A DNA stretch of 64,000 bases, from NCBI GenBank assembly GCA_023461275.1, contig JAEYMI010000101.1:37353-101352 (forward strand). Reading direction: 5' to 3'. The DNA is from Actinomycetes bacterium (GTDB lineage: Bacteria > Actinomycetota > Actinomycetes > Mycobacteriales > Mycobacteriaceae). The translations under genes were made by a program, and so were the position numbers. Numbering within the stretch: the first letter of the stretch is position 1; the number at the start of each line of letters is the position of its first letter. Below, in pieces: positions 33,520 through 42,618 of the stretch. The notes under the pieces are model-generated. The model was not told the DNA's origin and did no database searches. It saw only the letters and a program-made list of their open reading frames with translations.

Positions 33520-34551
33520 TTGCCATCTCGAGTTGAGACCATCGCGGTCGAGCTGCCGCAGCGTCGAGTTACCAGCGAAGCGCTGCTGGACCGGGTCGAC
33601 GTCACGGAGAAACCACCACTGATGCAGGTCACCGGTATCAAAGAGCGCCGGGTCGCCGACCCGGACGTGACCTCGCTCGATCTCGCGATCGGTGCGGCGC
33701 TGAATGCGTTGTCGCTGTCCAACCACAGCCGATTCGACATCGACCTGGTGCTGTACTGCTCGATCACGAGAACCGTGACCGACAAGCGCACGCAGATGGT
33801 CCCGTCGATGGCCTCGCTGGTCAGTGACGCGATCGGAACGACCCGTGCGCGATCCTTTGACGTCGCCAATGCGTGCGCCGGAATGGCAACCGGCCTGGTG
33901 ATCGCGGACCGCATGATCAAGGCGGGCGCCGCTCGCCGCGTGCTGATCGTGAGCGGCGAGAAGATCAGTGCGATCACTGAGACCGCGGTCCGCGAGATCT
34001 CCGACGGATACGACCCGCAGTTCGCCGCGCTGACCGTCGGCGACAGTGGGTGCGCACTCATCATCGATGATGCGGGTACACCCTTCGACGGCATCGAGCA
34101 CGCGTCGCTGACGACGGCGGCCGAGGCGGCCCAGCTGTGTGTGGCAATGCCCAGCGACCGCAGTGAAGGGGTCGCGATGTACACCGACAACAAGCGGATG
34201 CACAGCGAGTCCCGGTATACCCAGGGCTTGCAGTACATTCAGCTCAAGCTGGCCGAGATGGGCGGCGACATAGACGATTTCGACTATCTCATCCACCACC
34301 AGTTCAGCATGGTCGCGATCGACTACCTCCGCGACCTCGCCGTCAACAAGGTCTTCGGCAAGAAGATGCCGCCCGAACTCAATGTGCTTCCCTACCTTGG
34401 CAACACGTCGTCGACGGCGCTGTTCGTGGTGCTCGAACAGCATCTGCGTACCCGCGAGTTCCAAGCCGGCGATCGGGTGATGCTGGTGCCGTCGGCCTCG
34501 GGCATGGTCTATGGCTTGATCTCGATGACGATCGGCGAGGAGCTGCTGTGA
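33520..34551 (+). CDS. KAS III-type condensing enzyme, catalytic triad intact
   Basis: This 343-residue thiolase-fold protein is of the FabH/3-oxoacyl-ACP synthase III class. The Cys-His-Asn triad is visible as Cys119 (DVANACAGMATGL), His260 (YLIHHQFS) and Asn295 (YLGNTSSTAL). The usual HQAN motif is altered to HQFS, so it is not an ordinary FabH. KAS III enzymes condense acyl-CoA with malonyl-ACP or act as acyl transferases in natural-product pathways. It starts at TTG 33520 behind a GGGGAGAGGGAG site, opens the cluster, and overlaps its degenerate partner by GTGA. Confidence 0.88.
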   Translation: MPSRVETIAVELPQRRVTSEALLDRVDVTEKPPLMQVTGIKERRVADPDVTSLDLAIGAALNALSLSNHSRFDIDLVLYCSITRTVTDKRTQMVPSMASLVSDAIGTTRARSFDVANACAGMATGLVIADRMIKAGAARRVLIVSGEKISAITETAVREISDGYDPQFAALTVGDSGCALIIDDAGTPFDGIEHASLTTAAEAAQLCVAMPSDRSEGVAMYTDNKRMHSESRYTQGLQYIQLKLAEMGGDIDDFDYLIHHQFSMVAIDYLRDLAVNKVFGKKMPPELNVLPYLGNTSSTALFVVLEQHLRTREFQAGDRVMLVPSASGMVYGLISMTIGEELL

Positions 34552-35411
34552 TCACCGTGAAGTCCGTCGCCAAGGTTGCCGACGCCACGAGCCTCATCCA
34601 AGGCGCCGCCACCGCACTTCGCCAGGCCGTCGACGAGGCAGGGATCGACGCATCGCAGCTCGGTGCCATCATCAACAGCTCGGTCGGCCGTGACCTGAAC
34701 ATCTGGGAACCGGCGATCGCTGCTCTGATTCAGCAGCAGGCCGGAATACACCTCCGGTTCGATCCGCGCTCGCCGGCCCGGCCACCCATCACCTTCGATC
34801 TCCTCGACGGCGTATCCAGTGTCGCCTCGGCCTCATCGGTGATCGAATCATTTTGTCTGGCAGGTGATGTGGAGTTCGCGGCGATCATCGCCGGCGATGT
34901 CCATCCTTCGATGAGTCCGTTTCTGCGGCCGTCGTTCCCGTTCCTCACCGATGTTTTCGTCGCGATCGTGTCGACTGATGGGCCGGGGCTGGCAACGATC
35001 ACACGGCTTGATGGTGGGCGATGCAGTGAACGCCGGACCGAACTCGAACCCGAGGCGTTCGCAGACCTGACCGGCGTCGGTTCCGCTGGACGCAGTGAGA
35101 TCACCATGCGGGCACCGGTTTTCGACGTGCCCTACCTCGTCGACATGGCACATCACCTGACCTTGATGAACACCGATACCGCGATTGTGCCGTGGCCCGG
35201 GTACCTCAACGAGAAGTTCGAGTCGGTCGCGGGAACAGACCTGACCCTGGTCAACCTGTATCCGCATGGTCGGACGCACTACACGGCCATGCCGCTGGCC
35301 GCGCTGCACGCGCTGGTCAACGGCCTGGCGTCTGACGTTGAGCAGGTGGCCGTCGCCCCGCTACCGGGCGAGAACCAGGTGTTCTTCGACGTCGTCCTCG
35401 CGTCGAAGTAG
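34548..35411 (+). CDS. KAS III-like protein lacking the catalytic triad
   Basis: This is a 287-residue thiolase-fold relative of the preceding gene. By eye, TFDLLDGVSSVAS aligns with the active-site strand but has Val89 in place of Cys. GRTHYTAM aligns with the Asn loop and has Arg, and the His position falls in a Trp/Pro segment (IVPWPGY). It cannot catalyse condensation by the normal route. Its GTG overlaps the stop of the active enzyme, so the two are probably made in equal amounts and may form a heterodimer. PqsC/PqsB and type II KS/chain-length-factor pairs are known precedents for active/inactive couples. Confidence 0.78.
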   Translation: MITVKSVAKVADATSLIQGAATALRQAVDEAGIDASQLGAIINSSVGRDLNIWEPAIAALIQQQAGIHLRFDPRSPARPPITFDLLDGVSSVASASSVIESFCLAGDVEFAAIIAGDVHPSMSPFLRPSFPFLTDVFVAIVSTDGPGLATITRLDGGRCSERRTELEPEAFADLTGVGSAGRSEITMRAPVFDVPYLVDMAHHLTLMNTDTAIVPWPGYLNEKFESVAGTDLTLVNLYPHGRTHYTAMPLAALHALVNGLASDVEQVAVAPLPGENQVFFDVVLASK

Positions 35412-35506
35412 AACCGCGACAGTACTTCCGCAACGCGGCCCGGCCGCTATTCCCTTCAGCCCCGAACTTCAGCCCGAATCCCCGTTGTCTCGAGAGGAGA
35501 CCTGCC

Positions 35507-37513
35507 GTGTGCGGAATATCCGGAGTCTACCGTCCCGGGGACGCAGACCTGCCCTACGCCGACCGGTCCGACACCGACCTGCACGACTTGCTGGCCGAGA
35601 TGAATCATGCACTGGCACATCGTGGTCCAGATGGCGCCACGATCTGGACGGGGCCGGCAGGTATCGGTTTCGGGCACACCAGGCTGGCCATCGTCGGGGT
35701 CGACGACGGCGCCCAACCCAGCTTCGGGGAGGACGGTGCCATCGTGGTGGTCCTCAACGGCGAGATCTACAACCACCGGTCGTTACGTACGCTTCTCGAG
35801 GCGCACGGTCACCGATTGAACGCCGCCTCCGACACCGAGGTGCTGCCCCACCTGTACGAGGAGTACGGGAGCAGGTTCGTCGAGTACCTCGATGGGGATT
35901 TCGCCATCGCCGTGTGGGATTCGCGTTCGGCCACCTTGCATCTGGCCCGCGATCAGGCCGGTGTGAAACCGTTGTTCTGGACGGTTCACGACGGCACACT
36001 GGCGTTCGCGAGCGAGATCAAGGCCTTGTTCGCCGCGGGAATCGTTGAGCCCGAGGTGGATCCGCAGGGCCTGGCCGATTGCCAGTTCTTCGGGCATACC
36101 GTCGCCCCGGCGACGTTCTTCCGCGGTGTCCACGAACTCCCGCCGGCGTCGTTGATGACGGTGTCGCCGGATCTGACTTGCGAGACACGTTCGTACTATC
36201 GGGTATTCGCGGAGGCGACCGGTACAGACGAGGCCCGCCGTGGCCGCGACGGGCTCAGTGACTACCAGAACTCGTTCGAAGCTGCGGTGAACAAGCGCAT
36301 CCCCGATGAGGTCGGTTGGGGCGTCGCACTCAGTGGCGGACTGGACTCCTCAACGATCTGCGGGACGGCGTCGAAGACGTTCGGCAGCAAGCCGCTGACC
36401 CTGAGCATCGACATTCGTGGAAGCGACCTGAACGAGACCAGTGAGTCGCGTCGCGTCGCCCGGTCACTCGATCTGCCCAACGTGGAGATCCCGATGGACG
36501 GGCCCAGTGCCGCCGCCCTGGTCGAGGAAGCCATGTACCACTTCGAATCACCGTTCTGGTATGGCATCGTCGCCGCTCCCTTCCTCGACCTCGCGCAACG
36601 TGCGGCGCAAGAGGATCTCAAGGTACTCATGAGCGGCGACGGTTCCGACGAGATCCTGGGTGGCTACGACTTCTATCGACTCGTTCGTATCCGCAACGCG
36701 CTCGAACGATTCGGTCTCACCGCGTTGGAGCCATTGGCGTGGCGGCTACTGTTGCCGTTGTTCGGGGCGCCGGACGGATTCGATGCGCACATCCTGGCCG
36801 TTCATCGTCGAAAGGCGTCGTACGACAACGAGTTCGGTGCGATGCCGGCGTGGATCTACATGTGGTCGGCACTTTCGGGTCGGATGGCGTCGATCGCGGT
36901 CGCTCGACCGCTGCCGCATTCAACGCTGCCGGTGCCGTCGGCGACGGTCGACATGCATCGCCATCTGAGTCACGAATTCCACACCCGCCTACCGGGATGG
37001 GTACTGGCGATCTCTGACCGCCTGGGTATGGCCAGAGGTATCGAGGTGCGGGTTCCGTTCCTGGATCGCATACTGCTGAGCACAGTCGCCACCCTGCACC
37101 CGTCCCTGATGCTGCGTGGCATGACCGAGAAATACGCGCTCAAACGTGCCGCCACCGGGGTGCTGCCTGCCGAGACCGTCAAGCGACGCAAGAAGCCGTT
37201 CATGACTCCGATCGCGCCGTGGTACCTCGGCAGCGCCGAATCCGGCCCATCGGCGTTGGCCGAGAAGTACCTCGGCCCGCAGATGACCGATGCGATCGGC
37301 ATCTATGAGCCGAGCGCGCTCGTCCGGCTGCTCGACGAGGCCATGGTCGACGACGGATCGTGGGCGTGTGTGACCGCCGAGTGGGCTTGCCTGTCGGTGA
37401 TGGCCACCCACATCGTCATTGATCAGTTCATTCACCAGCGCAGCTTCGAACGCACCGGTGACCTGCGGCCGAGTGCGGTGGTCGCGACCCCGATGCCGGG
37501 TGGCGCCCGGTGA
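35507..37513 (+). CDS. Asparagine-synthetase-like glutamine amidotransferase
   Basis: This 668-residue protein has the AsnB architecture. The N-terminal glutaminase domain has the nucleophile Cys2 (MCGISG) and LAHRGPDG, RLAIVG and NGEIYNH. The C-terminal synthetase domain has the PPi-loop SGGLDSS (about 275-281) and SGDGSDEILGGYDFYR. Both active sites look intact, so it could use glutamine ammonia to amidate an acyl-adenylate. In secondary metabolism such proteins also make amides, lactams or lasso-peptide rings. Its place in this cluster suggests amidation of the KAS product rather than aspartate. GTG 35507 follows a GAGAGGAGA site; the stop overlaps the SDR start. Confidence 0.88.
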   Translation: MCGISGVYRPGDADLPYADRSDTDLHDLLAEMNHALAHRGPDGATIWTGPAGIGFGHTRLAIVGVDDGAQPSFGEDGAIVVVLNGEIYNHRSLRTLLEAHGHRLNAASDTEVLPHLYEEYGSRFVEYLDGDFAIAVWDSRSATLHLARDQAGVKPLFWTVHDGTLAFASEIKALFAAGIVEPEVDPQGLADCQFFGHTVAPATFFRGVHELPPASLMTVSPDLTCETRSYYRVFAEATGTDEARRGRDGLSDYQNSFEAAVNKRIPDEVGWGVALSGGLDSSTICGTASKTFGSKPLTLSIDIRGSDLNETSESRRVARSLDLPNVEIPMDGPSAAALVEEAMYHFESPFWYGIVAAPFLDLAQRAAQEDLKVLMSGDGSDEILGGYDFYRLVRIRNALERFGLTALEPLAWRLLLPLFGAPDGFDAHILAVHRRKASYDNEFGAMPAWIYMWSALSGRMASIAVARPLPHSTLPVPSATVDMHRHLSHEFHTRLPGWVLAISDRLGMARGIEVRVPFLDRILLSTVATLHPSLMLRGMTEKYALKRAATGVLPAETVKRRKKPFMTPIAPWYLGSAESGPSALAEKYLGPQMTDAIGIYEPSALVRLLDEAMVDDGSWACVTAEWACLSVMATHIVIDQFIHQRSFERTGDLRPSAVVATPMPGGAR

Positions 37514-38382
37514 TGCGTGACTTCGGCAGATGTCGGACCGCAGTGGTCACCGGCGCGACTCGTGGCATCGGCCGCGCCGTCGCGGAGTCGTTGGCGCGCA
37601 GAGGGTTCCGGGTGGTGATCACCTCCCGCTCGATATCGAGCGCTGAGCTGGCAGCCGCAGACATCGCGCACGCCACCGGCGCCGACGTCGTTGCCCGTCG
37701 ACTAGAGCTGGGCGACCGTGATTCGGTCCTGCGGCTCGGAGAAGAACTCGTCCGGGATGAGACTTTGCGGGTGGTGGTGAACAACGCCGGATTGGCTTTG
37801 CGCACTGCGGCATCGACCGCCGACGACGTGGAGATGCACATGGCCGTCAACGCGTTGGGGCACGTGCTTCTCGACGAGTTGCTTCTGCCACGGCTGTGCG
37901 CCGGGTCGGCGATCGCGCCGACCGGTCTGTTCGGCATCACGTCATTGTCGACGGTGCTCGCGCGTCGACGTCGGGTGATGGCGGCCATCGAGAAACCGGC
38001 CCGCGCTCGAACCGCAGGACTGCTTCCGTACGCGGCATCCAAGGTCGCATTGCATCAGGTGCTGCGGCACTACCATCAGCAATTGACCCCAACGTATCGG
38101 AATCTCGTTGTGGGATCGGTCTATCCAGGTTTTGTCGGGACCGACATCTACCGAGAGTACGGTGCGGTCACCGAACGGCTGGTCCGAACGATCGCGGCAC
38201 CGCCCGAGGCCACCGGTGAGCTGATCGCCACCTTGGCGACGTGTCGCGGTGCGGAGTTCTACAACGGTGTGCAGCGCCCGCTGATCGAGTCGGGCTTTGC
38301 TCGGTCACCGGCCGCGGCGACCGCAACCTATGAGGCCGCATGTCGACGACTCGGCCGAACCCCGGTGACCGAAAGGCTCTAG
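37510..38382 (+). CDS. Short-chain dehydrogenase/reductase
   Basis: This is a 290-residue NAD(P)-dependent classical SDR. The nucleotide motif TGATRGIG lies at about residues 15-22, NNAG near 93, the catalytic Ser in the FGITSLS stretch, and Tyr174-x-x-x-Lys178 in YAASK. Arg residues after the first strand favour NADPH. The GTG start overlaps the amidotransferase stop (GTGA). A role in reducing a beta-keto group made by the condensing enzyme fits the cluster but is inference. Confidence 0.9.
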   Translation: MMRDFGRCRTAVVTGATRGIGRAVAESLARRGFRVVITSRSISSAELAAADIAHATGADVVARRLELGDRDSVLRLGEELVRDETLRVVVNNAGLALRTAASTADDVEMHMAVNALGHVLLDELLLPRLCAGSAIAPTGLFGITSLSTVLARRRRVMAAIEKPARARTAGLLPYAASKVALHQVLRHYHQQLTPTYRNLVVGSVYPGFVGTDIYREYGAVTERLVRTIAAPPEATGELIATLATCRGAEFYNGVQRPLIESGFARSPAAATATYEAACRRLGRTPVTERL

Positions 38383-38391
38383 ACAGACCTC

Positions 38392-39807
38392 ATGTACCGA
38401 ATTGAGCGCAACCCCAATCGATGGCCGGTGCCGCCTCGATCTCTCGGGCGACGTCATCGCGTCGTCGGCGACATTCGCCATGGCTCGGTGATGGCGCCGG
38501 TCACGCGACTGATGTCGACCACCGTACCCGGCGAGCACGACGTATTCGGTCTCCGTTACTTCGGCCAGTACTACGCGATGACCGGTGACCCGGATCTCAC
38601 GGCCGAGATCTGTGACGAGATGATCTTCGCCAAGGCGCATGCGCCGTCGCTCTACGCGCTGCGTGAGGTCGCCTCCGACGGATTGTTCACCGCGTTTGCC
38701 GACGAGCCCAATTGGTCTCTCGCGCACGACCTTCTGGCCCCGGCATTCACCAAACAGGCCATGCGCCGCCACCACGATGTCATGGTCTCGGTCGCCGACG
38801 AACTCGTCGACCGATGGACACGGTCGGCTGGTGGTGTCGATGTCTCGCACGAGATGACGAGAACGACATTCGAGACGATCGCCCGCGCCGGATTCGGCCG
38901 GCCGTACGGTCTCCTCGAATCCGATGGCCGACAGGTACATCCGATGGTGCGGGCGTCGGAGGTGGTGCTGCGCACCGGGTTGATCAAAGGGGCGATCTCC
39001 GGTGTGCCGGGGTCCGGCATCATCGAACGATCGGTTGACCTCTGGGCACTACGTCATCGTCGTTATGCCGCAGCCCATCTGAGCGCGATCGTCGACGACG
39101 CCATCGCGGGGCGCATTCCCGGTCGTTCGACACCGGGGAACATCATGGACCTGATGATCGGCGGTGACGGGACGGTGTCACTCGACCGGGAGGCGACCAT
39201 CCGTCAGCTGTTGACATTTCTGATCGCCGGCCACGAAACCACCTCGGGGATGCTGTCTTTCGCGCTGTTCTATCTACTGCGCGACCCGGAACTGCTCGAT
39301 CGGGCCATCGACGAAGCGCAAGCGGCACATTCGGACTCGACGTCACCGTCGGGTCTCGCATACGAGCAGGTGGCGAAAATGCGGTTCCTGCGTCGCGTCC
39401 TCGACGAATCCCTGCGGTTGTGGCCGACGGTACCGGGCATCGCTCGGCGGCCGCGGTTCGATTACTTCCTCGGCGGGAGATACGCCATGCGGCCGGACAA
39501 CTGGATCATCGTCTTCTTCCACCACCTCCACCGGCATCCCGATGTGTGGTCGCGGCCCAATCATTTCGACCCGGACAGGTTCGAGGTGGCGGCGGCCCGG
39601 CTTCGGCCACCACACGTCTACAAACCGTTCGGGACCGGCATACGTGCCTGTATCGGACGGCAATTCGCGATCCACGAGGCCCTCGTCATCCTGTCCCGAT
39701 TGCTCGTGGAATTCGACTTCACCCCCGATCCCGCCTACACCTTGAGCGTCGACGAACGACTCACGTTGATGCCGAGAGGGTTTCACCTGACCGCGCGGCG
39801 GCGGTGA
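38392..39807 (+). CDS. Cytochrome P450, CYP102-like heme domain without reductase
   Basis: This is a 471-residue P450. The I-helix oxygen-binding motif is AGHETTS, the K-helix ExxR is ESLR, and the heme loop FGTGIRACIGRQFA puts the ligand Cys near residue 420. The segment after the heme (HEALVILSRLLVEFDF...LTLMPRGFHL) and the KPFG loop are strongly reminiscent of the fatty-acid hydroxylase P450 BM3 (CYP102), but the fused flavin reductase is absent. External ferredoxin or flavodoxin is needed. Hydroxylation of a fatty acyl chain is the natural guess. It is followed by the exporter with a one-base TGATG overlap. Confidence 0.9.
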   Translation: MYRIERNPNRWPVPPRSLGRRHRVVGDIRHGSVMAPVTRLMSTTVPGEHDVFGLRYFGQYYAMTGDPDLTAEICDEMIFAKAHAPSLYALREVASDGLFTAFADEPNWSLAHDLLAPAFTKQAMRRHHDVMVSVADELVDRWTRSAGGVDVSHEMTRTTFETIARAGFGRPYGLLESDGRQVHPMVRASEVVLRTGLIKGAISGVPGSGIIERSVDLWALRHRRYAAAHLSAIVDDAIAGRIPGRSTPGNIMDLMIGGDGTVSLDREATIRQLLTFLIAGHETTSGMLSFALFYLLRDPELLDRAIDEAQAAHSDSTSPSGLAYEQVAKMRFLRRVLDESLRLWPTVPGIARRPRFDYFLGGRYAMRPDNWIIVFFHHLHRHPDVWSRPNHFDPDRFEVAAARLRPPHVYKPFGTGIRACIGRQFAIHEALVILSRLLVEFDFTPDPAYTLSVDERLTLMPRGFHLTARRR

Positions 39808-41345
39808 TGCCCGCCGCGGACGCGACGACCGCGCAGCGGTCATCGTCGAACCGGTGGTTGACAGCCACACTGGTGGCCGCGGCGCTGGTGGTGATGCTCG
39901 ACAACACGATCATCAACGTCGCCCTGCCGACCATCGGAGCGCAACTGCGGCTTGGGACCTCGGAACTCCAGTGGCTCATCGATTCCTACACCTTGGTGTT
40001 CAGCAGTCTGCTGCTCACGATGGGAGCTGTCGGTGACCGATACGGCAAGTTGCGGCTGCTCGTCGTCGGCATCACCACCTTCACCGCGGTGTCGCTGGCC
40101 CTGTGCTTCGCCGACAGCTATTGGGAGGTGGTACTCGGCCGCGCGGCACTGGGTTTGAGCGCTGCCATGGTGTACCCGCCCACGCTGGGACTGATGCTCG
40201 ACGTCGCCGACGGGGGAAGCACCGACGGTCGGGATGGACGTCGTGCCCGCGCGCTGGCGGTGTGGACGGCGGCCGGTGGTCTCGGGGTGGCGCTGGGGCC
40301 GCTGTTCGGCGGCTGGCTGCTCGAGCATGCCCAGTGGCGCATCATCTTTGCGGTCAATGTGCCGTTCGGCCTCGCCGCGCTGGTCGCATTGGCGGTAACC
40401 GGGTCGAAGTGGGCGCGGTCGTCCGGCGGCGAGGTGACGACCGATGCGCGGATCGATCCGCTGGCGGCATTGCTCTCGATGGTGATGGTCGGTGGTGTCG
40501 TGTACGCGATCATCGAGGCGCCCCACGACGGTTGGGGGTCACCGGTCAGCGTGACGCGGTACGCCGCGGCAGTGTTGGCGGTGGTGGTGTTCATCGTGCA
40601 GCAGCGAATCGCGACCCGAATGCTGGTACCGTGGAACAGTTTTCGACGTCCTCAGATGACGGTTGGCGCGGTTGCGCTCTGCGTGGGATTCGGTGTGCTC
40701 TTCGGCATCGTGTTCATCACCACGCTCTACTTCCAGCTCGTCCGTGGCGCGAGCCCGCTGTTGGCCGGTGCGATGCTCATCCCGTTCGCGGTCGCCATGG
40801 CCGTGGCCACTCCGTTGTCCGCGCCGCTGGCACGTCGTTTCGGGTGGCTGGTCCCGCTGGTCCTCGGTGCACTGCTGATGGCCGCAGGCCTGATGTACTT
40901 CGCCACGACGACGGCCGACAGCCCGTACTGGACCCGGCCGGCGCTCGGATTGATCGTCACCGGTGCGGGTTTCGGCTGTTTCCAGGTGACCGCAACCGAC
41001 GCGGTGATGTCGTCGGTGCCGGCGTCGCGCTACGGGGTCGGTTCGTCGATCAACGATGCCGCGCGCGAGATCGGTGGGGCGATCGGTGTGGCCGTGTTCG
41101 GTTCGGTCCTGGCGACCGAGATATCGCGACGCAGCCAGCCGTCCGCGGCCGGCTCTGGCTCAGACGGCATCGCGTCCTACTTCGAGATCTTCGGCAGCGC
41201 TCCGACCGAGGCCCGCGCCGCGCTTGCCGAGGTCTTTGTGCCGTCGATGGCGGTGTGTATCAGGCTGGGAGCGGTGACGTTCGCGGTCGTCGCGGTGGTA
41301 CTCATCGTGGTTGCCGGTTGGCGGCGCCGGAACACAGGAACCTGA
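39807..41345 (+). CDS. MFS exporter, DHA2 type, last gene of the cluster
   Basis: This is a 512-residue, about 14-helix transporter. LDNTIINVALPTIGAQL in helix 1 and GAVGDRYGKLRLL (motif A) are typical of drug or product exporters, and LGVALGPLFGGWL is motif C. ATG 39807 overlaps the P450 stop by one base. The 3' end overlaps the convergent TetR gene by 44 bases. It likely exports, or gives self-resistance to, the cluster product. Confidence 0.9.
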   Translation: MPAADATTAQRSSSNRWLTATLVAAALVVMLDNTIINVALPTIGAQLRLGTSELQWLIDSYTLVFSSLLLTMGAVGDRYGKLRLLVVGITTFTAVSLALCFADSYWEVVLGRAALGLSAAMVYPPTLGLMLDVADGGSTDGRDGRRARALAVWTAAGGLGVALGPLFGGWLLEHAQWRIIFAVNVPFGLAALVALAVTGSKWARSSGGEVTTDARIDPLAALLSMVMVGGVVYAIIEAPHDGWGSPVSVTRYAAAVLAVVVFIVQQRIATRMLVPWNSFRRPQMTVGAVALCVGFGVLFGIVFITTLYFQLVRGASPLLAGAMLIPFAVAMAVATPLSAPLARRFGWLVPLVLGALLMAAGLMYFATTTADSPYWTRPALGLIVTGAGFGCFQVTATDAVMSSVPASRYGVGSSINDAAREIGGAIGVAVFGSVLATEISRRSQPSAAGSGSDGIASYFEIFGSAPTEARAALAEVFVPSMAVCIRLGAVTFAVVAVVLIVVAGWRRRNTGT

Positions 41346-42618
41346 CGACGGTGGCCACCGTGTGATCCAACGGCGGTACCGTCGGCGCGGATTGCGCATA
41401 GTGAATGGCCACGCCGTATACGGTGGCGATGACGACCGAGCCGAGGGCGTCGAAATCGGGTGTCGGCCTGATGATGTCACCAGTGCGGCGCAGCTGATCG
41501 CCGGCGATCTCGGAGGTTCGGGTGAATGCGGTGATGATGGTGCGCTGCCCTTGGTCATCGACGCCGATACCGTCGAGAACCACGGGCAGCAGCACGGTGC
41601 CGCGTGCGGCGAAGTAAGTGGTCACGCGCATGGTGAAACGGGTGATCATGGTGACGAACTCCGCCGACGTCGTCGGTATCGGTCTGAGCAGTTCCGGAAG
41701 CGAACCGATCCGGGACAGTTCCCGGTCGGTCACATGGCTCAGGCATTCGCGACGATTGGCGAAATAGTTATAGAAAGTCCCGTATCCGAGACCGGCGCGA
41801 CGAGCGATGTCAGCAGGTGCCACCGCTCGGTAGCCACGCTCGGCGTACAACTCGGCGGCGGCGTCCATGAGCACCGAACGCCGGTCGCCCCCATGTGAGA
41901 GCAGTGATGAGATGGCCAGTTCGGTCTCGTCGGATCGATCGAGACACGCCTTCATGGCCGCCGCCTCCTCGGGACCGAATGAGGTCAACATGCCGTGCCG
42001 GACGACCTGTCCGATCGTGGCTGTCACAACTTCCCGATGTCCTGATTGTTGTGCGCCACTAAGCATTTCGATGATGAAGGGTATTGACAGCGCCGCAAGG
42101 ATGTGGGAAATGAGGGGAATGGATTCCGGCGGTGCGTCGATCCATCCCGACGTCACGGCCCGCCCCAGCCCCTGCGCGACGCGCGATGCGGCGAGGGCCT
42201 CGAGGCCGAGCACCCGCATCCGAATCTCGACGTCGGCCGAACTCGCCTGTGCCAGAAGAAATGTGACGATTCGCGGGTCATCGTCGAGAAGCTTCAGCAT
42301 CCGGTTGGCCAGCGTCCCGAGAAGCGCGACGGTGTCGGCTCGGCTGGTGGGTTGGTAGGCGAGGGTGGAGCCCGGATCGATGGTGGTGAAGGCCTTGGCC
42401 ACCGCTTCGTCGAATGCGGCATCGAGAATCTCGCGTTTGTCGGAGAAGTGTTGGTAAACGCTTCCGGCGCTCATCCCGGCGGCGCGTGCGATGGCTGCGA
42501 CGCTTGCCGCATCAAATCCCTTGTCCGCCAATATGTCGAAGGCTGCCGACGCGATGCGTTGGCGGGGGGAGATGTTGTCCGGACTTGCCGTGCCGGGCTG
42601 CGTTACCGATCGCGCCAT
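41302..42618 (-). CDS. Tandem two-domain TetR-family regulator
   Basis: This is a 438-residue protein made of two complete TetR units. The first HTH (about 18-62, with AIARAAGMSAGSVYQHF) and ligand domain run to about 235. The second HTH (about 245-295, with DIARRAGLGYGTFYNYF) and ligand domain run to the end. TetR proteins are normally near 200 residues, so this is a fusion in one chain. ATG 42618 lies inside the end of the kinase gene; an in-frame ATG at 42669 has no better ribosome site. It probably represses the cluster it converges on. Confidence 0.85.
   Translation of the reverse strand: MARSVTQPGTASPDNISPRQRIASAAFDILADKGFDAASVAAIARAAGMSAGSVYQHFSDKREILDAAFDEAVAKAFTTIDPGSTLAYQPTSRADTVALLGTLANRMLKLLDDDPRIVTFLLAQASSADVEIRMRVLGLEALAASRVAQGLGRAVTSGWIDAPPESIPLISHILAALSIPFIIEMLSGAQQSGHREVVTATIGQVVRHGMLTSFGPEEAAAMKACLDRSDETELAISSLLSHGGDRRSVLMDAAAELYAERGYRAVAPADIARRAGLGYGTFYNYFANRRECLSHVTDRELSRIGSLPELLRPIPTTSAEFVTMITRFTMRVTTYFAARGTVLLPVVLDGIGVDDQGQRTIITAFTRTSEIAGDQLRRTGDIIRPTPDFDALGSVVIATVYGVAIHYAQSAPTVPPLDHTVATVVRFLCSGAANRQPR

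Noticed and set aside
33520..35411. Reading the KAS III pair as housekeeping FabH
   Set aside because: The HQAN motif is altered, the second copy has lost its catalytic residues, and the neighbours are not fatty-acid synthase genes.
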